This document shows, piece after piece, positions 58,063 through 63,836 of a stretch of 63,836 nt of DNA. The notes under the pieces were generated by a model, which was not told the origin of the DNA, searched no databases, and was given only the letters and a program-made list of their open reading frames with translations. This DNA comes from Pseudoxanthomonas sp. GM95 (GTDB lineage Bacteria > Pseudomonadota > Gammaproteobacteria > Xanthomonadales > Xanthomonadaceae), in assembly GCF_900109775.1 (NCBI RefSeq), contig NZ_FOAX01000006.1, forward strand, positions 1 through 63,836, written 5' to 3'. The position numbers and the translations under genes were made by a program. Within the stretch, counting starts at the first letter, position 1, and every line of letters starts with the position of its first letter.

Positions 58063-58785
58063 ATGGGGACATCGACGCGCTTCGCTTGCAACATGCTCTT
58101 GGCTACCCTCGTATTGATGCTGACAACGGCTGTTCATGCCCAGGAGCCAGATCGACTAGAAGCCTACATGCGTAAGGTGTGCCCTGATGCTGCGAAGTGG
58201 AACGACGCACATCGCAGTAGCGCAGAGGACAGTCCTTCGATGAGTGCCCGCGCTCCAAGCCGGCCGGAGCACCTCAAACAGTTGCTAGCGATGCGTGATG
58301 CTGAGCAGCAAGCTAGAGAGGCTTGGAGGATTTCCGGCTACAAGGCAGGTGGTGTTGAGTTTGATCGAGTTAGGAAGATCGACCTCGAAAACCTGGCCAC
58401 GCTACAAGCTTTTATCGCAGATGATGGTTTCCCAAGCTATGACAGAGTCGGCAGTGAAGGGGTGGAAGCTGCTTGGCTGTTGGTTCAGCACGCCGACACC
58501 GCTCCGACTCTGCAAGCGAAGATCCTGAATGGCTTGAACCCAAAGAGTTTACCTAAAGGAATTACGGGGCGAGAGTTCGCGCTTTTGTCTGATCGTGTCG
58601 CTATTAACCAAGGACGAGATCAGCGCTACGGCTCGCAATTTCATCAGGTCGACGGGAAGTGGGTGGCTTATGCCATTGAGGATCAGCGTGGCTTGGACGC
58701 AAGGCGCGACGAGCTCGGGCTTATTCCCTACCAAATGTATGAGTGCGGGATTGCGGCCATGACGAGTCCTGACGCGCCGAAGTGA
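58063..58785 (+). CDS. DUF6624-like exported protein
   Basis: A 240-residue protein with a signal peptide (~residues 1-27, AVHAQ). The C-terminal half contains FIADDGFPSYDRVGSEGVEAAWLLVQHAD and FALLSDRVAINQGRDQRYGSQF, the DUF6624 signature (VG..HAD..DRv...G..Q.YGtq). Function unknown. It sits between ligase 2 and the exporter and is likely periplasmic, so immunity, a partner for secretion or an auxiliary processing role are the options to test. Confidence 0.7.
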   Translation: MGTSTRFACNMLLATLVLMLTTAVHAQEPDRLEAYMRKVCPDAAKWNDAHRSSAEDSPSMSARAPSRPEHLKQLLAMRDAEQQAREAWRISGYKAGGVEFDRVRKIDLENLATLQAFIADDGFPSYDRVGSEGVEAAWLLVQHADTAPTLQAKILNGLNPKSLPKGITGREFALLSDRVAINQGRDQRYGSQFHQVDGKWVAYAIEDQRGLDARRDELGLIPYQMYECGIAAMTSPDAPK

Positions 58786-58840
58786 CAAGTGCGATGCAAG
58801 TAAGCAAGGCATCCTCCTCTGAACGGGTTGCCCAACATCT

Positions 58841-60943
58841 ATGAAAGTTCAGCTTCAAAGCGAGGCAGCGGAATGCGGTGTTGCCTGTCTGGCTATGGTG
58901 GGAAGCCATTACGATTCAGAGCTGACGCTGTCATCTTTGCGTGCCCGGTTCAATGTATCGCTAAAGGGCATAACGCTTCGGCAGCTGGTTGACTACGCGT
59001 CTCAGCTCAACTTCCGGGCCAGAGCATTCCGCATTGATCTAGAAGACCTCTCAAAATTGAAGACGCCGTGCATCCTGCATTGGGACATGTCGCACTTTGT
59101 GGTGTTGGAGAGTGTGCGGGGGCGTACGGTCAAGATCATTGATCCAGCATTTGGCCCAACCAGGATGCGTCTGGGAGACTGCTCCAAGCACTTCACGGGT
59201 GTTGCACTTGAACTAACTCCAGAGCCGGGATTTGCCAAAAGCGCTCCAGCGCCTTCGGTATCGCTGAAACAGCTTACCGGTCCGATTTCAGGTCTTTGGC
59301 GCTATATATCGCAGTTGTTCGTCGTTTCTATCGCCTTGCAAATATTGGTGATGGCAGCGCCCTTTCAATTGCAGCTCGTTGTCGACCAGATCGTTGTCAG
59401 TGGTGATCGGGGGCTACTCGTTGGTGTCATTGTCGCCTTCTTAGCGATTAGCATCATGCATGCGGTCACTTACATCGCGCGTGGCTGGTCAGTGATTTAT
59501 CTTTCATCGCAGTTGACAGTTCAGTGGACAAGCCGCGTGTTTCGTCACCTGCTGCGACTCCCGATGTCTTACTTCGAAAAGCGCCATCTGGGTGACATCG
59601 TCTCCCGCCTCGGTGGCGTCCAAGCCATTCAGAAGACACTGACCACCAGCTTCGTGGAAGCGCTAATCGACGGCGTCATGGCGCTTGCCACGCTGCTGAT
59701 CATGCTTGTTTACAGCTGGAAGCTAACGCTTGTCGTGCTGGCCCTGATTGGGCTCTATTTGATGATCAAGGTGCTGAGCTTTGGCGTGGTGCGAGCAAGG
59801 ACCGAGCGGTCCATAGTCGCAAGTGCCAATCAGCAAACGCACTCAATGGAGTCAATCCGAGGGATGCAGTCATTGAAGCTCTCAGGGAACGAGGCTTCGC
59901 GCCACCGGGTCTATGTTTCTTTGCTCAGCGAAACCGCCGATCAGGATTTCAGGGTGGCAAAAGCCAATCTCCTCATCTCTTCGTCAAGCGCCCTGGTTAC
60001 CAATTTGTCTCGGGTGCTCTTGGTCGGGTGGGGTGGGTTTTTGGCGCTCAACGGCTCAATGACCGTTGGCATGTTGGTCGCGTTCTTGGCCTACTCGGAC
60101 CAGTTCTCCACACGAGTGACCTCGTTGATTGATAAGAGTGCAGAGTTCAGGATGCTGCGCCTCCAAAGTGAACGCTTGGCCGACATTGCTTTGGCCGAAG
60201 AGGAGGACATTCGACAAAGTGCACCCGAGGTCGACTTAGGTGCCTTCGCCGAAATCCAAGTCAAGGGCGTCTCTTTTCGCTACGCCGATGGTGAGCCACT
60301 TGTGCTGGATGATTGCTCGTTCACGGTCAAGCAAGGCGAGTCGCTTGCCATTACAGGGCCCTCGGGCTGCGGAAAGTCGACACTGGTAAAGATCATGTTG
60401 GGCTTGCTTCGCCCGACCTCTGGCGAGGTTCTGATCGGTGGTGTGGATTTGAGTCGCGCTAACTTGCGAAGCTATCGCCGGCAGATTTCCACGGTCATGC
60501 AAGATGATCAGCTTTTCGGTGGGACGATCACTGACAACATTACCTTTGGTAGCACGGATTTTTCGATGGCGCGCGTGGAGGAGGCTGCGATTGCTGCTGC
60601 CTTGCACAGCGACATCATGGCCATGCCCATGCGCTATCAGACCTTGATCGGCGATATGGGCTCGTCTCTCTCGGGTGGGCAGCGTCAGCGCTTACTTTTG
60701 GCTCGCGCGCTGTATCGGCTGCCCAAAATAATATTTCTGGACGAAGCGACAAGTCAACTCGACGTGGTCAACGAATCGCTGGTGAACAGTGCGGTCAGCC
60801 ACATGCACATCACGCGTGTTGTCATCGCACATCGCCAGGCGACACTGGATTCAGCTGATCGTGTCTTGCATTTGTCTAAAGGCAAGATCGTTATCCCCGA
60901 AGTGAAGAGAAGGGAAGAAGTTCCGGCTTCGGGGATGGTATGA
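58841..60943 (+). CDS. Peptidase-containing ABC transporter (C39 PCAT)
   Basis: A 700-residue exporter. An N-terminal C39 peptidase has Cys12 in AECGVACLAM, His85 in MSHFVVLE and Asp101 in IIDPAFGP, the catalytic set that cuts after double-glycine leaders. A six-helix membrane domain (~residues 165-430) follows. The ATPase has Walker A ITGPSGCGKSTLVKIML (~505), the signature LSGGQRQRLLLARAL and Walker B KIIFLDEATSQLD. It should cleave both graspetide leaders and export the cores. ATGA overlap with the HlyD gene couples translation. Confidence 0.93.
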   Translation: MKVQLQSEAAECGVACLAMVGSHYDSELTLSSLRARFNVSLKGITLRQLVDYASQLNFRARAFRIDLEDLSKLKTPCILHWDMSHFVVLESVRGRTVKIIDPAFGPTRMRLGDCSKHFTGVALELTPEPGFAKSAPAPSVSLKQLTGPISGLWRYISQLFVVSIALQILVMAAPFQLQLVVDQIVVSGDRGLLVGVIVAFLAISIMHAVTYIARGWSVIYLSSQLTVQWTSRVFRHLLRLPMSYFEKRHLGDIVSRLGGVQAIQKTLTTSFVEALIDGVMALATLLIMLVYSWKLTLVVLALIGLYLMIKVLSFGVVRARTERSIVASANQQTHSMESIRGMQSLKLSGNEASRHRVYVSLLSETADQDFRVAKANLLISSSSALVTNLSRVLLVGWGGFLALNGSMTVGMLVAFLAYSDQFSTRVTSLIDKSAEFRMLRLQSERLADIALAEEEDIRQSAPEVDLGAFAEIQVKGVSFRYADGEPLVLDDCSFTVKQGESLAITGPSGCGKSTLVKIMLGLLRPTSGEVLIGGVDLSRANLRSYRRQISTVMQDDQLFGGTITDNITFGSTDFSMARVEEAAIAAALHSDIMAMPMRYQTLIGDMGSSLSGGQRQRLLLARALYRLPKIIFLDEATSQLDVVNESLVNSAVSHMHITRVVIAHRQATLDSADRVLHLSKGKIVIPEVKRREEVPASGMV

Positions 60944-62193
60944 CCGACTCGGAGCTCTTCCGTCGAGAAGCATTAGAACGGCTGGCTCGCACTGATGGCG
61001 AGAGCAGCATCTCCGTGGCTCAGCCAGTGGGAGGGTCGATCGTTGCGCTGGGTGCTGCGGCCTTCGTTTTGATCGGGCTTGGGTTTTGCTTTTGGATGGA
61101 CTACCGGCCTCGGACTTCGGTCTCTGGTTCGCTGATTCCGAGCCTAGGACAGATTGATATCTCAGCACCCAGAGACTCCTTGGCCCAAACGATAGCGGTG
61201 AGGGAGGGTGCGCATGTTGGCAAAGGGGATGAGCTTGTCAGGCTTGTGGATCCCACGGCACAGCAGTCCGGGACACGGTCGGCGGACTTCAAGCGAGACA
61301 ACTTCGTTCAACAACAGTATGCGCTGAACTCTATTGCTCGTGTCTCGTTGATTGGAATCGAGAAAGAGATCGAGAGCCGAAATGCGGAAGTGGCAGCCAA
61401 AACGATGCAGCTTGGCTTGATGAGGCAGGAAGTGAAGCATCGGGAGGAGCAGGTTGCGATTGAAGAGCAGATCCTGAAACAGTTTCTCGATCTCTCAGAC
61501 GAGAACTACGTCAGCAAAGTGCAGGTGTCGCAGCAGCGCGTCTCGGTATTGTCTCAACGTTCTTCATTGACCTCATTGGAACAACAGATTGCTGTTGCTC
61601 AAGGCGACCTTGTGCAAATCCACAGCGCGTTGGCGCAGCTTGCTGTGGACAAAGAGCGAGCGCTATTCCAGCAAGGAAAGGACTTGGGTGAGTTGCAGCT
61701 TTCTAGTGCAGAGGCCTTGGATCAGGCAGACTTCTCGCTACAAGCACCCGTATCTGGCTTCGTTACGAGCCGTCTGATCGAGCCTGGCCAGGCAGTCAAG
61801 TCAGGTCAAACGCTGCTTTCCATCGTTCCAGACGGGTCGAAGATGCAGGCACGACTGCTGGTGCCTTCCAGTGCTATCCGCAATGCTTTGGTTGGATCCG
61901 ATGTTGCCCTTCGAATTTCCTCATCGCCTTATCAGGTCTTTGGTCTAGGCAGAGGTAAGATCATTTCAATCTCCAAGTCCGCGCTTCCTGCGGGAACGAG
62001 CGAAAGCGATGGAGGGCAAGGCGATGGAGGGCAAAGCGGCGAGAATTATTACGCCGCTTGGGTCGAAATCTCATCGCAAGAAAAAAAGGATCTTCTGTCG
62101 TCAGGAACCTCGGTTCAAGCAGACATCCTTGGAGCTCCAAGGCCTTTGTATAGCTTCATCTTCGAGCCGCTCAAGCGCTGGTCGGCAGATTAG
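60940..62193 (+). CDS. HlyD-family periplasmic adaptor
   Basis: A 417-residue membrane-fusion protein. One N-terminal helix (VALGAAAFVLIGLGFCFWMD) is followed by RTSVSGSLIPSLGQIDISAP, a first lipoyl half, a long coiled-coil hairpin (~residues 125-245) and the second half QAPVSGFVTSRLIEPGQAVKSGQTLLSIVP. It links the PCAT to an outer-membrane channel, which is not in the window (TolC elsewhere is expected). The region around residue 360 has a GGQGDGG repeat. Last intact gene of the locus. Confidence 0.9.
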   Translation: MTDSELFRREALERLARTDGESSISVAQPVGGSIVALGAAAFVLIGLGFCFWMDYRPRTSVSGSLIPSLGQIDISAPRDSLAQTIAVREGAHVGKGDELVRLVDPTAQQSGTRSADFKRDNFVQQQYALNSIARVSLIGIEKEIESRNAEVAAKTMQLGLMRQEVKHREEQVAIEEQILKQFLDLSDENYVSKVQVSQQRVSVLSQRSSLTSLEQQIAVAQGDLVQIHSALAQLAVDKERALFQQGKDLGELQLSSAEALDQADFSLQAPVSGFVTSRLIEPGQAVKSGQTLLSIVPDGSKMQARLLVPSSAIRNALVGSDVALRISSSPYQVFGLGRGKIISISKSALPAGTSESDGGQGDGGQSGENYYAAWVEISSQEKKDLLSSGTSVQADILGAPRPLYSFIFEPLKRWSAD

Positions 62194-62411
62194 AGCGAAA
62201 TTTTAACCACACGTTTGGACGCGCACAGATCGGTGGGATAGAGGCGTGCGCCACCGCAACAAGCGCTATCAGTCAGACGTACTGGCAGGTGCTTGCCACC
62301 TGGCTCCAGTCGCATGTTCCGCTGCCAGCGGTATACGCCCAAACGTTAGGCGGCTTGGCTGGATAGGAAGGCCCTCGTGGGTAATGATGCGCTCGGACCA
62401 GCACTCGCGTT

Positions 62412-62927
62412 ATGCAAGACCGCTTCCAGATCGCCGGCGCGATCGTGCGGGGTCTGGCCGCACTTGGATCGGCATCGTTTGCAGCTACAGTTCTGCGCCT
62501 GACTTACAACCCCACGTACAGCTTGGCCGTCGGCTGGTGCCGCCTGGACAGACTCGACCATCCAGACAAGCGGCTGCAATTGAACTTGAAGGTGGAGAGC
62601 ATCGTGCTGCCAGTGTGGTGGCACTTGCCGTTGAGCGCGGCAAGTGCCAACGCGCGTTCCGTCGCTCAATCGCGTGGCTGCGGTCTGACCACAGCAGGTG
62701 TACATCGAGGATCGTGAAGTGCGCATCGACGGCGTATTGGCCGCGCAGGTGTTGGATGCCGACCGGGCAGTGCGGCCGCTGCATGCCTGGCGCCAGTGCC
62801 GTCGCCTTGGTCCAGGCGAGCTCTTCCTGTTCAGTGCGACCATCCCGCGTCGTCCGACCGCCGCTACTTCGGCCCAGTCGATGTCTTGGCAGTGATCGGC
62901 GTGGCGCATCCGTTATGGCTGGAATAG
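62412..62927 (+). pseudogene. traF: Degraded TraF-type conjugative signal peptidase (S26)
   Basis: Broken frames of a TraF-like S26 peptidase: YNPTYSLAVGWCRL (start of the fold, near the catalytic Ser), LNRVAAV then in-frame stop and PQQVYIEDREVRIDG, then ADRAVRPLHAWRQCRRLGPGELFLFSATIP, and, in another frame, RRYFGPVDVLAVIGVAHPLW to the stop at 62925-62927. At least two frameshifts and one stop make it nonfunctional. It shows that a conjugative element once stood here. Confidence 0.72.
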
Positions 62928-63271
62928 CTGCCAGTCCAATGCGCGTGCTAGTCGCACGCACGTGTCTTCCTCGCTGCGCGGGCGGCCGCGTACCAGTTGC
63001 TGGCCTGCTGCAACCCGCGCTGCGTCGGGCTGCATGCCGGCGTGCAGATCAGCTGCAACCGGCGGTGCATCTTGCTCTCAATCTCTGCGATCGCAATGAC
63101 GCCCCCCGGCCGCTGCTTGGTTGCGTCGGATCGGGAAAGACGGCAGGCAAAGCCAAAAGCAGAGGCGAAGGGCTCCGACTGTTTCGGGCCTGCCAGGCAT
63201 TCAGTGGCGTCTGCCTGTCCCGAGGCGTCTACTGAGTATCCACCGATGCCTTTTGGAGCACGGCCGCAACT
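62928..63271. other. Decayed mobile-element sequence
   Basis: About 340 bases between the traF remnant and the IS110 remnant. Overlapping frames have no family I recognise. Likely further debris of the conjugative element. Confidence 0.4.
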
Positions 63272-63836
63272 CTCTATGTAGGTTTGGATGTGTCGCTTAA
63301 CGAGACCGCCATCCGTGTTGTTGATCAGGATGGTCCGTGATACGCGAATAGAAGGCTGCCAGCGAGCCCGACACGATTGCTGCAGCGCTCTTGCCGTTCC
63401 GTGCGCATCTTCGGCTGCACGGGGTTGAGGCTTGCGCGATCGGCGGCTGGCTGCAGGTCGAGCTGACAAAGCTGGGCTTTGAAATTGTTGTCATCGAGAC
63501 GCATCACACACACGTCTGGCTGTTGACCATGCGCCACGAGAACGACCGTGTCGATGCACGTAGGATTGCACAACTCATGCGCCTTGGCCGGTTCAAATTC
63601 GTGCACGTCAAGAGCGCCGAAATGCAGCGCATGCGCTCTATTCTTGGTGTCCGCAAGCTCATCGTCCGCAAGCTGGTGGGCACTGAGAGCGAGATTCGCG
63701 GCATGCTACACAGCTTCACTTTGAGGGTCGGGCCCATCAGTCGCGGCAACTTTGCTGGGCGCGTTTGCCACCTGACCGAGGACGCCGATGTGGTCATCCA
63801 GGAGCTGGCGATCAGGCTTTTGGCTGTGCGCGATGC
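63272..63836 (+). pseudogene. IS110-family transposase, frameshifted and cut by the window end
   Basis: The frame from 63272 reads LYVGLDVSLNETAIRVVDQDG and stops at 63340. After a shift, the frame from 63352 reads HLRLHGVEACAIGGWLQVEL, ETHHTHVWLLTMRHENDRVDAR and GVRKLIVRKLVGTESEIRGML, and continues to the window edge. These are the DEDD-type catalytic core of IS110 transposases (Asp in LDVS, Glu in GVEAC, Asp in DRVDAR). The usual Met start is absent (CTC TAT in place of ATG TAT). The right end of the element lies outside. Confidence 0.85.

Noticed and set aside
62246..62370. A frame ending YWQVLATWLQSHVPLPAVYAQTLGGLAG-like, just after the HlyD gene.
   Set aside because: It looks protein-like at its end but has no start or family I can name; kept only as possible debris of the conjugative element.

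Overview
The window looks like a chromosomal segment of a GC-rich gammaproteobacterium of the Xanthomonadaceae/Lysobacteraceae (Xanthomonas, Pseudoxanthomonas or Stenotrophomonas relatives). The signs are the 5S rRNA 3' end at the left edge, the fused glgA-glgB-treZ-malQ-treY-glgX gene order, the iron-sulfur photolyase, and the DUF1302, AcuI/HxlR and CPXCG-type genes. This assignment rests on recognised families and base composition, not on a database search.

Core half (1-34.6 kb). After the 5S end and its terminator come a glycine-zipper envelope protein, a DUF808 membrane protein, a DUF998 membrane protein, a divergent HxlR regulator/acuI pair, an atypical SDR and a DUF1302 outer-membrane protein. 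A tightly packed run of eight genes (7.6-21.7 kb) follows. It makes and remodels glycogen (GlgA, GlgB, GlgX, MalQ) and turns malto-oligosaccharides into trehalose (TreY, TreZ), and it ends with an FeS photolyase/cryptochrome. Next come scattered housekeeping genes: SDR, DUF2242 lipoprotein, 6-phosphogluconate dehydrogenase, two PQQ-type sugar dehydrogenase-like lipoproteins, a lytic transglycosylase, EF-hand and low-complexity lipoproteins, a HAD hydrolase and a membrane-anchored tandem AAA+ ATPase.

Accessory half (34.65 kb to the end). A 15-codon stub that reads like the N-terminus of dusA, cut inside its VAPMM motif, marks a probable genomic-island junction. To its right are: (i) a five-gene type III restriction-modification-like cassette (SNF2 helicase with PLD-like N-terminus, DUF4391, Mod, PLD nuclease, Res); (ii) a three-Cys-motif cassette (TcmP, DUF5131, second TcmP) with a divergent frameshifted XRE regulator; (iii) an AT-rich cluster of small secreted proteins; (iv) an orphan hipB with a truncated hipA; (v) a mobile-element radC; (vi) a dual graspetide (omega-ester peptide) RiPP locus; and (vii) decayed conjugation (traF-like) and IS110 sequences running off the right edge.

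The RiPP locus (53.3-62.2 kb) is the most interesting part. Two short double-glycine precursor peptides, one of them unannotated because of its size, each sit directly upstream of an MvdC/MvdD-type ATP-grasp ligase in divergent half-operons. Each precursor is separated from its ligase by a strong hairpin. A peptidase-containing ABC transporter (C39-PCAT) and a HlyD-type adaptor would cleave and export both products. An XRE regulator, a secreted EreA/ChaN/TIKI-like protein and a DUF6624 protein complete the locus.
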